Shown here one piece after another: positions 1 through 7,748 of a stretch of 64,000 nucleotides of DNA (positions are counted from its first letter, which is position 1; each line of letters begins with the position of its first letter). Origin of the DNA: Streptomyces sp. DG2A-72 (GTDB taxonomy: Bacteria; Actinomycetota; Actinomycetes; Streptomycetales; Streptomycetaceae); contig NZ_JASTLC010000001.1 in assembly GCF_030499575.1 (NCBI RefSeq), positions 4,302,001-4,366,000 of the forward strand, written 5' to 3'. A model generated the notes under the pieces. That model did not search any database, had not been told where the DNA came from, and saw nothing but the letters and a program-made list of their open reading frames with translations. A program made the position numbers and the translations under genes.

Positions 1-1
1 C

Positions 2-499
2 CTGGCCGGGCGTATCCGCGAGGAGTCCGGCGTGCCGGTGCTGCTGATCTCGGCGCGCAACGACCCGGTGGACGTGGTGATGGGCCTGGAGGCGGGCGCC
101 GACGACTATGTGACCAAGCCGTTCGACGGGCCGGTACTGGTCGCCCGGATCCGCTCGCTGCTGCGGCGGGCGGCACCCGTCGCAGCGCCGTCGCGGCCGG
201 AGGAACCGCCGGTCGAGCTCCTGCGCTTCGGCGACCTGCGCTTCTGCCCGGTCTCCCTGGCCGTGCGCAGGAACGACAAACTCCTGTCGCTGACCACGAC
301 CGAGCTGAAGCTGCTCAAGGAGTTCACGACCTCGCCCGGCACGGTGTTCACCCGGGACCTCCTCCTGGAGCGGGTCTGGGACTACGCCTGGTCCGGCGAC
401 ACCCGGGTGGTGGACGTCCATGTGCAGCGGCTGCGCGCCAAGATCGGCCGGGAGCGGATCGAGACGGTGCGCGGCTTCGGCTACAAGCTGCGCGTGTGA
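2..499 (+). CDS. OmpR-family response regulator (5'-truncated by window edge)
   Basis: This is the C-terminal part of a two-component response regulator, a cytoplasmic transcription factor activated by phosphorylation. The reading frame is open from base 2, so the start and the phosphoacceptor Asp lie upstream of the window. The remaining receiver segment keeps the conserved switch Ser in LLISARND and the invariant Lys in DYVTKPF. A winged-helix effector domain follows, with the typical ending VHVQRLRAKIG and VRGFGYKL. Its stop overlaps the GTG of the sensor kinase gene (GTGTGA), so the two are one operon. The family call is secure; the signal sensed is unknown. Confidence 0.93.
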   Translation: MAGRIREESGVPVLLISARNDPVDVVMGLEAGADDYVTKPFDGPVLVARIRSLLRRAAPVAAPSRPEEPPVELLRFGDLRFCPVSLAVRRNDKLLSLTTTELKLLKEFTTSPGTVFTRDLLLERVWDYAWSGDTRVVDVHVQRLRAKIGRERIETVRGFGYKLRV

Positions 500-1716
500 G
501 GCGGACCGGATCCGTGAACGTCGGTACGAAGGTCGCCCTCGCCGTGGCCGCCGCGGCCATGACGGTGGCGGCGGCGGTCGGCGTCCTGGTCCACCACCTC
601 ACCTCCGAGAGACAACTGGACACGGCACGCTCGGAGTTGGACCGGCAACTGGTGACCGCCGCATACGACTACGCGGCCGCCCGCACCTCGCCGGCCCGGA
701 TCAACCCGCCGGGTCTGCCGGAACCGGTCGGCGAGGCCGTGCGGGGCGGGGTCCGGGTGACCTACCTCCAGGACGGCGCGCGTCCGGTGCTGTGGGCGGC
801 GACCCGGGTCTCGGACCGTGAGGTGCTCACGGTGTCGCGGTCCTACGCGCCGGAGGCCCGTGCGCTGGCCTCGCTGGACCGGACCCTGGGCGCGGTGGGC
901 GCGATCGCCACCGTCCTGGTCTCCCTGGCGGGCCTGTTCCTCGGGGTGCGGATGGGGCGCCGGGCGACCGCCGCGGCCCGCACCGCCGAACGCGTCGCGA
1001 ACGGTGATCTCGACGCCCGGGTGCACCCCGGCGGCCGGGACGAGATCGCGCGCCTGTCCGCCGCCGTCGACACCATGGCGGACGCGCTCGGCGCCCGGCT
1101 GGAGGCGGAACGCCGGGTGACCGCGGACATCGCGCACGAGCTGCGCACCCCGGTCGCGGGCATGTCGACGGCGGTCGGCCTGCTGCCGCCGGGCCCCGCC
1201 ACGGACCTGATCGTGCGGTCCGTGCGGAACCTGCGCGGGCTGGTCGAGGACGTCCTCGAAGTGGCCCGCATGGACGCCCAGGTGGCGACCGTGGAGACGG
1301 AGGAGCGGCAGGTGAGCGCGATGGTCCGGCGGGCGGTGGCCGGACTGGAGCGGGTGGAGGTGCGGGTGCCGGCCGACGCGACGGTGACGACGGACCCGCG
1401 CCGCGTCGAGCGGATCCTCTCCAACCTCGCCTCCAACGCGCTGCGGCACGGCGCCCCGCCGGTCGAGATCGAGGTGGACGGCCCGGTCGTCCGCGTACGC
1501 GACCACGGTCCCGGCTTCCCGCCCGACCTCTTCGCGGTCCTGCACACCTCCGGCCCCCAGCGCTTCCGTACGAGCGCGCCGGGGGCCGGGACCGGTCTGG
1601 GCCTGACGATCGCGGTCGGCCAGGTGCGCCTCCTGGGCGCCGTCCTGACCTTCCGCAACCATCCCGAGGGCGGGGCGGAAGCCGTGCTCAGGCTGCCGGA
1701 CCGGCCTTCAGGCTGA
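496..1716 (+). CDS. Sensor histidine kinase (HAMP, HisKA, HATPase)
   Basis: A membrane sensor kinase of 406 residues, partner of the response regulator whose stop codon it overlaps. There is a first membrane helix at about residues 9-30, an extracytoplasmic loop of about 100 residues, a second helix at about 131-152 and a HAMP linker. The H-box DIAHELRTP has its phosphorylatable His near residue 213, followed by the N-box NLASNALRHG near 310 and glycine-rich DHGPGFP and GTGLGL loops of the ATPase domain. The GTG start is fixed by overlap with the upstream stop. Its 3' end overlaps the convergent barstar gene by 29 bases. The ligand is not evident. Confidence 0.93.
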   Translation: MRRTGSVNVGTKVALAVAAAAMTVAAAVGVLVHHLTSERQLDTARSELDRQLVTAAYDYAAARTSPARINPPGLPEPVGEAVRGGVRVTYLQDGARPVLWAATRVSDREVLTVSRSYAPEARALASLDRTLGAVGAIATVLVSLAGLFLGVRMGRRATAAARTAERVANGDLDARVHPGGRDEIARLSAAVDTMADALGARLEAERRVTADIAHELRTPVAGMSTAVGLLPPGPATDLIVRSVRNLRGLVEDVLEVARMDAQVATVETEERQVSAMVRRAVAGLERVEVRVPADATVTTDPRRVERILSNLASNALRHGAPPVEIEVDGPVVRVRDHGPGFPPDLFAVLHTSGPQRFRTSAPGAGTGLGLTIAVGQVRLLGAVLTFRNHPEGGAEAVLRLPDRPSG

Positions 1717-1975
1717 GGCGTCCCTCCTTCCCGACGGCGTCGACGATCGCCAGGAAGGTCGAGAGCTGCCGCGGATCCTCGTCCGCGAGGAGTTGGTCGG
1801 CGTCGTGGACGACGACCGTGACGGGGCCGGACTCGACCACGCTGAACAGGCACTCCTCGAAGGCGTCCCAGTTGTGGCCGAAGTAGTCCGGGAAGCCGAG
1901 CGCTTCGGACCACACGGCGAACAGGTCGATGAGGGTGCGGCAACGGCCGCCACGGACCTCGGGGCCCTCGTTCAT
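1688..1975 (-). CDS. Barstar family ribonuclease inhibitor
   Basis: A 95-residue cytoplasmic protein of the barstar family, whose founding member inhibits barnase by plugging its active site. The diagnostic core is the segment with FPDYFGHNWDAFEECL, followed by a hydrophobic strand and a DADQLL helix, as in the barstar fold. Length matches the family (about 90). It lies 9 bases downstream of the secreted RNase gene on the same strand, so the pair is most simply toxin and immunity. The 3' end runs antiparallel into the histidine kinase gene. The pairing is inferred from adjacency. Confidence 0.9.
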   Translation of the reverse strand: MNEGPEVRGGRCRTLIDLFAVWSEALGFPDYFGHNWDAFEECLFSVVESGPVTVVVHDADQLLADEDPRQLSTFLAIVDAVGKEGRLSLKAGPAA

Positions 1976-1984
1976 GACGTTCTC

Positions 1985-2665
1985 CTACCAGCGGCCGAGG
2001 TAGTGGAAGGAGCCGTAGTGGTCGAACGTCGCGTACACATGGCCGTTGCGGGTGTTGCGGACGATGCGCTCCCGGCCCCGAATGCCGGTTTGGGCGTGGT
2101 TCCAGGCGTGGACGTCGTACTCGCGGTAGATATCCTGCGAGCCGTCCGCGTTGTTGGGCGTGACGTGGTGGCGCTCCTCCAGGCCCTGGATAACGTGGCG
2201 ACCGTCCCGGAACAGGCCGCCGTAGTAGATGTAGTGGTGTTCCCGCACCCGGCTGGTGCCGGTGTCGAAGTGGTACCAGGCGCGGGCGCCCTGGGTGATG
2301 TTGCCGGGCCACCCCTGTCCGGGGTATCCGCGCTCGCCCGGCGCCACGAGGTGGAACCGGTCGCCCTGGATGTTGCTGACGCCCTCGCGGCTCCAGAATT
2401 CGGCCGCGCTGGCCGCTCCCCGCCATTGCTGGTTGGAGATGCCGGCCGGCTGATCTCCGCGCGGCGGCAGGGGAGCCGGGGCCGGCGCCGGGGCGGGGCA
2501 GGTCTGGGCCGGAGCGCTGAAGCAGCTGGGGCCCTCGGCGGCGTGCGCGGTGGCCGACACGCCGACCCCGCCGATGGTGATGCTGAGCAGCATGGCCGGG
2601 ACGGCGGCCTTGCGCGCACGGTCGCGAAGGCGGGACGACAGGCTCCGCCTGGAGGATGAGGACAT
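1985..2665 (-). CDS. Secreted guanyl-preferring ribonuclease (barnase/RNase Sa fold)
   Basis: A secreted microbial RNase of 226 residues. The ATG at 2665 begins a signal peptide with a basic n-region, a hydrophobic core and a TAHA cleavage site near residue 42. A Pro-rich linker (about 53-75) follows, then the nuclease domain. At the C terminus the family catalytic residues are visible: Glu182 in YREYD, a basic residue in RERIV (about Arg200) and His216 in FDHYGSF. This is the barnase/RNase Sa arrangement of general base, Arg and general acid. The reading frame stays open far upstream, but the signal peptide and domain size favour this start. Barstar follows immediately. Confidence 0.85.
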   Translation of the reverse strand: MSSSSRRSLSSRLRDRARKAAVPAMLLSITIGGVGVSATAHAAEGPSCFSAPAQTCPAPAPAPAPLPPRGDQPAGISNQQWRGAASAAEFWSREGVSNIQGDRFHLVAPGERGYPGQGWPGNITQGARAWYHFDTGTSRVREHHYIYYGGLFRDGRHVIQGLEERHHVTPNNADGSQDIYREYDVHAWNHAQTGIRGRERIVRNTRNGHVYATFDHYGSFHYLGRW

Positions 2666-2818
2666 GGTGGTTCCCTGGTCTCTTCTCGGATGTCCGCCGG
2701 GGGCGGGGCGCCCCGGCGACCCCAAGAAGACCCTTCGGACGTCTCGGTGGTCCGGCGGCCGGATCACACATGGCCGCCGGAAAAGACGTACGGCTGTTAC
2801 ACGGACGCGGTACGCCGA

Positions 2819-2860
2819 CACGAAAGGGCGGCCCCGCCGAAGCGGGGCCGCCCTTTCGTG
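2819..2860. terminator. Strong bidirectional hairpin terminator
   Basis: A perfect 19-bp inverted repeat (2819-2837 with 2842-2860) closes a CGAA tetraloop. It lies 12 bases past the stop of the PTS IIC gene on the minus strand and upstream of the RNase gene, so it probably ends PTS transcription. The outer pairs contain AAA/TTT, giving a short U tract in either direction. Confidence 0.8.
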
Positions 2861-2871
2861 GTCGTACGGAC

Positions 2872-4047
2872 TCAGCCGGCGACGGACACCTTCCGGCGGA
2901 TCCTGACCGCGGGGCTCGCGGCGCGTGCGGCGGGCTGCCCGCCGAGGCTCTTGAGGGCGACGGCCGTCGCGGCGGTGACGACGGCGCCCGCGGCGACGGC
3001 GAGGACGAGGAGCAGCGGCTCGCCCGTCTCGCCGAGGGCGAGGAAACCGCCGTAAGGGACGGTGGTCGTCGTACCGAAGGTCATGGTCAGGGCGCCGGTG
3101 ACGGCTCCGCCGGCCATGCCCGCCGGGATCACCCGCAGCGGGTCGGCCAGCGCGAAGGGGACGGCGCCCTCGGGGATGAAGGCGGCGCCGAACAGCCAGG
3201 CGACCTTGCCGTAGGCCCGTTCGGGCCCGGTGAAGACCCTGCCGCGGACGAGGGTGGCAAGGCTCATGCCGAGCGTGGGCACCATGCCGGCCGCGACCAC
3301 GGCGGCCATCATGGTCATGTCGGTCGGGTTGAACTTCGAGGGGTCGGGCCCGCTGATGCCCACGGTGCCGAAGGCGATGGCCGTCTTGCCGATCGCGCCG
3401 CCGAGGTCGCAGCAGACCATCGCGCCGAGAAGCACGCCGACCAGAACGAGGTGGTGGAACTCCAGCCACACCAGTTTCCCGTGCAGCCAGCCGCTCAGGG
3501 CGGTCAGCCGCCCCGCGACGAACGCGATGATCACCGCGGCGGTGACCAGGGAGGCCAGCAGAGGGACCAGCGCGGTCGAGGCGATGTCACGCAGCGCCGA
3601 GGGGACGGGAATCCGTTGCAACGCCAGGGTGGCCGCGCCCGCGACCAGGCCGGCCAGCAGACCGGCGAGGATGCCGCCCTGGGCGCCCATGGCGGCCATG
3701 CCGCCCAGGATGCCGGGAATGAGCGCCGGTCTGCCGGCCATGCCGTAGGCGAGGTGGCCGGCCACGGCCACGGGCAGGAAGCTCAGGCCGCTGGCGCCCA
3801 GCCTGAGCAGCAGCGCGGCCCAGGTGTGGGGCTGGGTCCAGTCGGCGGCAGCCAGGATCTGGTCAGCCGTGTCGGTGAGGTCCGGGCCCGAGATGACGAG
3901 GGCGAGGACGCTCATCGTCGCCGCGATCGCGGTGAAGGGGGCGAACCAGGGGACGCCGGCGGCCAGCCAGCGGCCGGTCCTGAAGCCGAAGGGCGGCGTC
4001 GGTACGGTGTCCTGTTTCGGACGGACGGGCTTGCGGGGGTGGGACAT
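2872..4047 (-). CDS. Stand-alone fructose-type PTS permease IIC domain
   Basis: An integral membrane protein of 391 residues that matches the EIIC domain of the fructose-family phosphotransferase system, which carries a sugar while it is phosphorylated by EIIB. It has eight to ten hydrophobic segments and the family signature IPEGAVPFALADPL near residues 287-300. Fructose permeases of this family commonly fuse IIA, IIB and IIC. Here there is no IIA or IIB domain in the protein and none in neighbouring genes. It therefore depends on EIIB from elsewhere, or has another role. Strong terminators bracket it, so it is monocistronic. Confidence 0.85.
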   Translation of the reverse strand: MSHPRKPVRPKQDTVPTPPFGFRTGRWLAAGVPWFAPFTAIAATMSVLALVISGPDLTDTADQILAAADWTQPHTWAALLLRLGASGLSFLPVAVAGHLAYGMAGRPALIPGILGGMAAMGAQGGILAGLLAGLVAGAATLALQRIPVPSALRDIASTALVPLLASLVTAAVIIAFVAGRLTALSGWLHGKLVWLEFHHLVLVGVLLGAMVCCDLGGAIGKTAIAFGTVGISGPDPSKFNPTDMTMMAAVVAAGMVPTLGMSLATLVRGRVFTGPERAYGKVAWLFGAAFIPEGAVPFALADPLRVIPAGMAGGAVTGALTMTFGTTTTVPYGGFLALGETGEPLLLVLAVAAGAVVTAATAVALKSLGGQPAARAASPAVRIRRKVSVAG

Positions 4048-4101
4048 GGTGGCTCCAGACAGGGAGGGGGATGCGCCTCCGGGGCGCGGGGGATGCCGGG
4101 C

Positions 4102-4135
4102 GGATGCCGGCCGCTTCGGGAGGCGGCCGGCATCC
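4102..4135 (-). terminator. Hairpin terminator after the S1 protease gene
   Basis: A perfect 13-bp stem, GGATGCCGGCCGC at 4102-4114 paired with 4123-4135, has an 8-base loop. It begins 40 bases beyond the minus-strand protease stop. It could also lie in the leader of the PTS IIC gene, but its distance from the protease stop fits termination better. Confidence 0.6.
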
Positions 4136-4174
4136 CGGTGCCCGGGAGGCGTACTCCGGGCCGGTGCCGGACGG

Positions 4175-5446
4175 TCACCTGGTGACGACTTCGACTCCCA
4201 GGTCCTGCCTGATGGCCTCGATGTTCACGCCGACCATGTACTCCGTCGAGCAGTGGCAGGGACCACCGGCCAGCCACGTCACGCCTGAGTGCCCGCCGAC
4301 GATCCAGGCCCCGGACTCGGTGTCGTCCGTCGTGTAGATGGGGGCACCGGAGTCACCGCCCTTCGTGACCTTCCCGTTGTCGTAGCGCGGCCAGTTCGTG
4401 CCACCTCGGTCGTAGAGGAAGCCCTTGCCGTCCCTGATGCAGTCGGAGCCTCCCGAGTAGCAGATGCTGTACCTGGTGTTGGAGATCGGGTGGCCGCAGT
4501 GGTTGAACGACACGGAACCGCTCACGCAGACCCGCCTCCCGTGTTCGGGCGCCTCGGTGCCGTGCACGAACATCGACGACCTGCTGGAGGCCGTGCCGCC
4601 GGTGAACATGAAGCCGTCGTAGGGATGGGCCGTGTTGCCGGACAGCAGCTCGGTGTCGATGTTGCGGTCGCGCCGCGTGACCTGTCCGACCCAGTTGCCG
4701 AAGCTGTCGTTCTCCCTGCGGCTGTAGACGTGCGTCAGATTGCTGAAGCAGTGCCCCGCGGTCGTCATGTAGAGGTGGCCGGTGGCCCGCTGCCTGACGG
4801 CGAACCCGGCCGTGCACTTGAAGGCCTGGGTGCCCAGGGTCCCGATCAGCGCGGCTCCGCCCCAGAACGGCTGGGCATCGGCGAACCGGCCGGTCTGGGG
4901 TTCGAGGCGGGCCTGCTGTACGTCGACGGCGCCCGGGTAGGCGCTGCGCAGCGACTTCGTGACGGAGGCCGGGGCGTCGGTCAGCACCGTCACCTTGTCG
5001 GTCTTGGCGTCGTACGAGGTGGCCACGCCGTACTTGTCGGCGTCGCTGCTCCACGCGCGGGACGTCACCGTCTTCTGGATCTTGTCCAGGGCACCCTTGC
5101 TGAACTGGCTGGTCCGGACGGTCGTCACCGTGTCCGACGGCAGCAGTGACTGGACCTTGGTCTTCTCTGCGGCCGAGGTGCCGGCGGCCAGCCTCAGTAC
5201 CGTGCCGGAGTCCGCGACGCCGAGCGCGGAATGGGTGTCGGCGATCTTGTTCAGTTGCTTCCACTGGTTCTGGCTGGGCTCCACCGATGTCTCGGCGGAG
5301 GTGGCCGAGCCCGCGGACACGGCCGCCGGGCCGGTGGCCGCCGCCAGGGCGACGGCCGGCGCGCCCACCGCCAGCACACCTGTGACCGTCGCCGTGAGCG
5401 CCAGCCTGATCAGGCTGTTTCTCGTACGCACTGCTCCTCGTTTCAC
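4175..5446 (-). CDS. Secreted trypsin-like serine protease (family S1)
   Basis: A secreted protease of 423 residues. The N terminus is a long signal peptide ending near LALAAA at about residue 36. A propeptide-like region of about 150 residues follows, then a chymotrypsin-fold domain. The catalytic triad is visible: His in TTAGHCF (about 231), Asp in RNIDTELL (about 263) and Ser in KGGDSGAP (about 365). Many Cys residues in the second half suggest disulfides. The start is uncertain: GTG at 5446 gives the full signal peptide, and GTG at 5431 (preceded by GAGGAG, rather close) would also keep it. A terminator follows. Substrate specificity cannot be read from the sequence. Confidence 0.88.
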   Translation of the reverse strand: MKRGAVRTRNSLIRLALTATVTGVLAVGAPAVALAAATGPAAVSAGSATSAETSVEPSQNQWKQLNKIADTHSALGVADSGTVLRLAAGTSAAEKTKVQSLLPSDTVTTVRTSQFSKGALDKIQKTVTSRAWSSDADKYGVATSYDAKTDKVTVLTDAPASVTKSLRSAYPGAVDVQQARLEPQTGRFADAQPFWGGAALIGTLGTQAFKCTAGFAVRQRATGHLYMTTAGHCFSNLTHVYSRRENDSFGNWVGQVTRRDRNIDTELLSGNTAHPYDGFMFTGGTASSRSSMFVHGTEAPEHGRRVCVSGSVSFNHCGHPISNTRYSICYSGGSDCIRDGKGFLYDRGGTNWPRYDNGKVTKGGDSGAPIYTTDDTESGAWIVGGHSGVTWLAGGPCHCSTEYMVGVNIEAIRQDLGVEVVTR

Positions 5447-5773
5447 TCAAGGGGAGTCGGAACGTGCGTCAAGAAACCAAGGCTGTGTAACAGTGGCCGG
5501 GCCGTCGGATCACAGCGTCCGATCGGAAACGATGGCCCTATGTTCTCGACCCAGCGACGAAGACCACAGGGACGGAGACGTGTTCTCCGGCGTCCTCAAG
5601 GTAGTGGCCCCGTTCCCGGTGGAGATCGACCTCGGGCAGGTCTGACCAGGCGCCGCTCGGCAGCCAACAGCGCGTGAGCGATGCGTGAGCGGACGGTCCG
5701 ACACAGGGCGGCATGAGCCGGATCAACCGCGCGGCAGCGCCGGGCACCACGGGCAGAGGTGGGGGGCTGTGCG
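5447..5773. other. Intergenic stretch without a convincing gene
   Basis: This 327-base gap holds the upstream region of the minus-strand protease. No frame in it has a start, ribosome site and recognisable domain. Base composition stays high in GC, and the following kilobase is decayed, so part of it may be old coding sequence. Confidence 0.5.
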
Positions 5774-5929
5774 ATGCCCGCGAAGGATGAGCCGGCCCGG
5801 TGTCGGTACGAGAAGCTGGTCGACCGCTTGGAGGGCCTGAAGGACGTCCGTCGTGCTGCACGCGAGGCGGGCCGTCGTCTCGGCTGGCAACCGATGACCC
5901 ACGTCGTCGACGCCAGACTCTTCGTGTAG
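5774..5929 (+). CDS. Small charged protein, unrecognised
   Basis: A 51-residue frame opens with ATG at 5774. It encodes a basic and acidic helical segment (KLVDRLEGLKDVRRAAREAG) and ends RLFV. I do not recognise it. It overlaps the next larger frame, and the frame resumes after its TAG with ATG at 5930, so it may be the front of a decayed gene. There is no strong Shine-Dalgarno sequence. It lies in the segment carrying an integrase remnant. Confidence 0.25.
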   Translation: MPAKDEPARCRYEKLVDRLEGLKDVRRAAREAGRRLGWQPMTHVVDARLFV

Positions 5930-6297
5930 ATGCAAGTACGGTCGACCTTCGCCGCCCCACCTTTGCTGAAGAGCCTGCGCAGCATGCCGGAAATCTGTCG
6001 AGCCCGACCCTGCAGCGGCTCTACCCCGGCTACTACGACCACGACCGGGTCTGTCCACGCTGCGCCGAACCACTGATCCACGTCGGCTCCGCCTTCGCGG
6101 CACCCAAGAGGCGGGACACCGCCGCCTGGCGCACTCTCTCCGTGCTGCTGCACGCCGGTGTGCGCTTCCACAAGAGCTGTTGCGGCGGCCCCGGCTACCG
6201 CCCACGCACCCTCAGCGAGGTGCGCGAGCGGATGGCCTACGCCCGGGCCACCGGAGAACCATTCGCTCAGGCATTGGTCCGCCGCGACCTGCCCTAG
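5800..6297 (+). CDS. Unrecognised protein with a Cys/His cluster, probably degraded at its 5' end
   Basis: The frame from GTG 5800 to TAG 6297 is 165 codons. Its first third looks like frame noise. From about 5950 onward it is protein-like, with RLYPGYYDHD, a CPRC pair, a further FHKSCCGG and a helical ending SEVRERMAYARATGEP. The CxxC with later HxxxCC could bind a metal. No clear start sits just before the protein-like part, which suggests the true N terminus is lost or frameshifted. No function is assigned. Confidence 0.35.
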   Translation: MSVREAGRPLGGPEGRPSCCTRGGPSSRLATDDPRRRRQTLRVDASTVDLRRPTFAEEPAQHAGNLSSPTLQRLYPGYYDHDRVCPRCAEPLIHVGSAFAAPKRRDTAAWRTLSVLLHAGVRFHKSCCGGPGYRPRTLSEVRERMAYARATGEPFAQALVRRDLP

Positions 6298-6652
6298 CAG
6301 CCCGAGCAGGGGGCGTTCCGCCGCGCCGCCGAGCGACCCCTGCTGTCATACACAGCACGCATAAGGCGCACATCACGCTGCGCGATCCTCCAGGACGGCC
6401 ACGGCCTGGGCAGCCTTGCGGGCCTTCTTCCTCCGCCTTCTCCAGCTTGGCCTTCGCCTTGGCCAGTTGCTTGGAGCGGCGCTTGTGCATCTTCTTCGAG
6501 ACCTTGTGGCCCAGCATCGTCTGTACGACGTTGACGTCCGCGCCGCTGGCAATGGCGAGCGATGCCGCCGTATGGCGCAGCGTGCGCCTCAACGATGTGC
6601 GCCCGGCAGGCATCCCGGCACGGAACCGAGTGCCGTACTGCACCGGCTCCAC
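6212..6652 (-). pseudogene. Tyrosine recombinase (phage/ICE integrase) C-terminal remnant
   Basis: The first 50 codons (6503-6652) match the catalytic C-terminal part of tyrosine integrases: LRRTLRHTAASLAIASGAD followed by VVQTMLGHK. The active-site Arg and His of LRHT and the His of GHK remain. Directly after GHK the sequence switches to a Lys-rich tail (KKMHKRRSKQLAKAKAKLEKAEEE) unlike integrases, and the catalytic Tyr is missing. The N-terminal 250 or so residues are absent. A good AGGAGG precedes the GTG at 6652, but the product cannot recombine DNA. It marks the scar of an integrated element. Confidence 0.7.
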
Positions 6653-6715
6653 AGCGACCTCCTGCGGTACACCGCCGCTCAGTAGCCACGGCGCCCATCA
6701 GGCGCGGCACGGATC

Positions 6716-6750
6716 AGGGGCCCGATCCGGGATGTGGATCAGGCCCCTGG
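6716..6750 (-). terminator. Two-part hairpin after the chaplin-like gene
   Basis: CAGGGGCC (6716-6723) pairs with GGCCCCTG (6743-6750). Inside it GATCC (6725-6729) pairs with GGATC (6737-6741). It lies about 40 bases past the minus-strand stop at 6789 and is a likely terminator. Confidence 0.6.
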
Positions 6751-6788
6751 GGTTCCGCGTGCCCCCTACTCCACTGAAGAGGCGCGAC

Positions 6789-7067
6789 CTAGAAGGCGCT
6801 GTTGTCGCAGCCCATGGTCGAGCCCACGTGGGTGTGCTGACCGCCCGAGTTGCCCTCGCCGTTGAGCGCGTTGCCCAGCACGCCGTTGAGGATGCCGACC
6901 TGGCCGAGGACGTCGACGTTCAGGTCGTGCGACTTGCAGTGCGAGCTCTGCATGACGCTCTTACCGCCGTGCCCGTCCTTCCCGTTGGCGGTGGCGGTGC
7001 CGGCGCTCAGGATCCCGACGCTGCCGAGAGCGACGACCACGACGGCAGCCTTGTGAAGCTTGTGCAT
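6789..7067 (-). CDS. Small secreted chaplin-like protein
   Basis: A 92-residue precursor with a signal peptide (MHKLHKAAVVVVALGS, cleavage near TATA-N at about 27). The mature part is short and Gly/Asn/Ser-rich with a hydrophobic centre (LNVDVLGQVGILNGVLGN) flanked by two Cys residues. That layout recalls chaplins, the amphipathic aerial-hypha coat proteins of Streptomyces, but the spacing and residues do not match a standard chaplin domain. It is better called a chaplin-like small secreted protein. The upstream region to 7250 is AT-richer than the surroundings, as is common for promoters. A hairpin terminator follows. Confidence 0.7.
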   Translation of the reverse strand: MHKLHKAAVVVVALGSVGILSAGTATANGKDGHGGKSVMQSSHCKSHDLNVDVLGQVGILNGVLGNALNGEGNSGGQHTHVGSTMGCDNSAF

Positions 7068-7273
7068 GTCATCTCCGGAAGTGAGGTGTGGTGTGTGCGA
7101 TCCGCGACAGATCGACTTCGTACAGTTACGGGAGATTAGTATGAAAAATGACTATAGAAACCAGCGACGCGCCGTGAAGTGCGATCCAGCGAGGAAGCAC
7201 CCGGACAGCCCCGAGCCGGGCGCACACTGGAGGCATAGGACCGTGCGTCATGAGCCGGACCCGGAGGTGGGCC

Positions 7274-7705
7274 ATGAGCACCCTCGAAGAGCACATCGAT
7301 GTCGGAGTCCCGGTGGACAGGGCCTGGGACAGGCTGCACCGGGTGGAGGACTATCCGCGCTTCGTGGCGGGAGTGCATGGTGCCCGTCCGGAGGCGGAGG
7401 GGCGCGCGCATCTGGATGTCGAAGCCGGCGGGCGGGCCCGGGAGTTCGCGGCCGAGGTCTCCGACCACGGCGACGAACGCGTGATGGAGTGGCACACCAC
7501 GGGCGCCGCGGAGCTGACGGGTTCCTTCTCGCTGCAGCCGATCGACCAGGACCACACCCGGGTCCAGGCGCGGCTGGAGTACGACCCCGGCACGATCAGG
7601 GAGATCTTCGGCGGGCCGAGAGGATTCGCCCAGGCGAACGCGATCGAGCGGCTCGTCCGCAGTGATCTGGAGTCCTTCAAGGAGTACGTGGAACGGGAGC
7701 AGTGA
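7274..7705 (+). CDS. SRPBCC (polyketide cyclase/dehydrase-like) family protein
   Basis: A 143-residue protein of the START/SRPBCC helix-grip fold, which binds hydrophobic ligands in a central cavity. The start MSTLEEHIDVGVPVDRAWDRL is typical, with the conserved VEDYPRFV segment and a C-terminal amphipathic helix (AIERLVRSDLESFKEY). ATG 7274 is chosen because GGAGGTGG precedes it by 3-10 bases; an upstream ATG at 7250 lacks this. It is followed after 43 bases by a PP2C gene on the same strand. The ligand is unknown. Confidence 0.82.
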   Translation: MSTLEEHIDVGVPVDRAWDRLHRVEDYPRFVAGVHGARPEAEGRAHLDVEAGGRAREFAAEVSDHGDERVMEWHTTGAAELTGSFSLQPIDQDHTRVQARLEYDPGTIREIFGGPRGFAQANAIERLVRSDLESFKEYVEREQ

Positions 7706-7748
7706 GCGACAGGACAGCGGTGGACGCGGCGGGCGGTGACGGTGTCAC

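Noticed and set aside
481..1662. Long minus-strand frame opposite the histidine kinase
   Set aside because: It is a shadow of the kinase gene with Arg/His/Gly-rich residues and no domain; the plus-strand frame has all kinase motifs.
2666..3469. Upstream extension of the secreted RNase frame to 3469
   Set aside because: The extension crosses the strong terminator and the PTS gene and encodes basic noise. The signal peptide begins at 2665.
6700..6790. Possible tRNA near the integrase remnant
   Set aside because: The folding sequence is explained by a two-part hairpin after the chaplin-like gene. There is no acceptor/T-arm signature.
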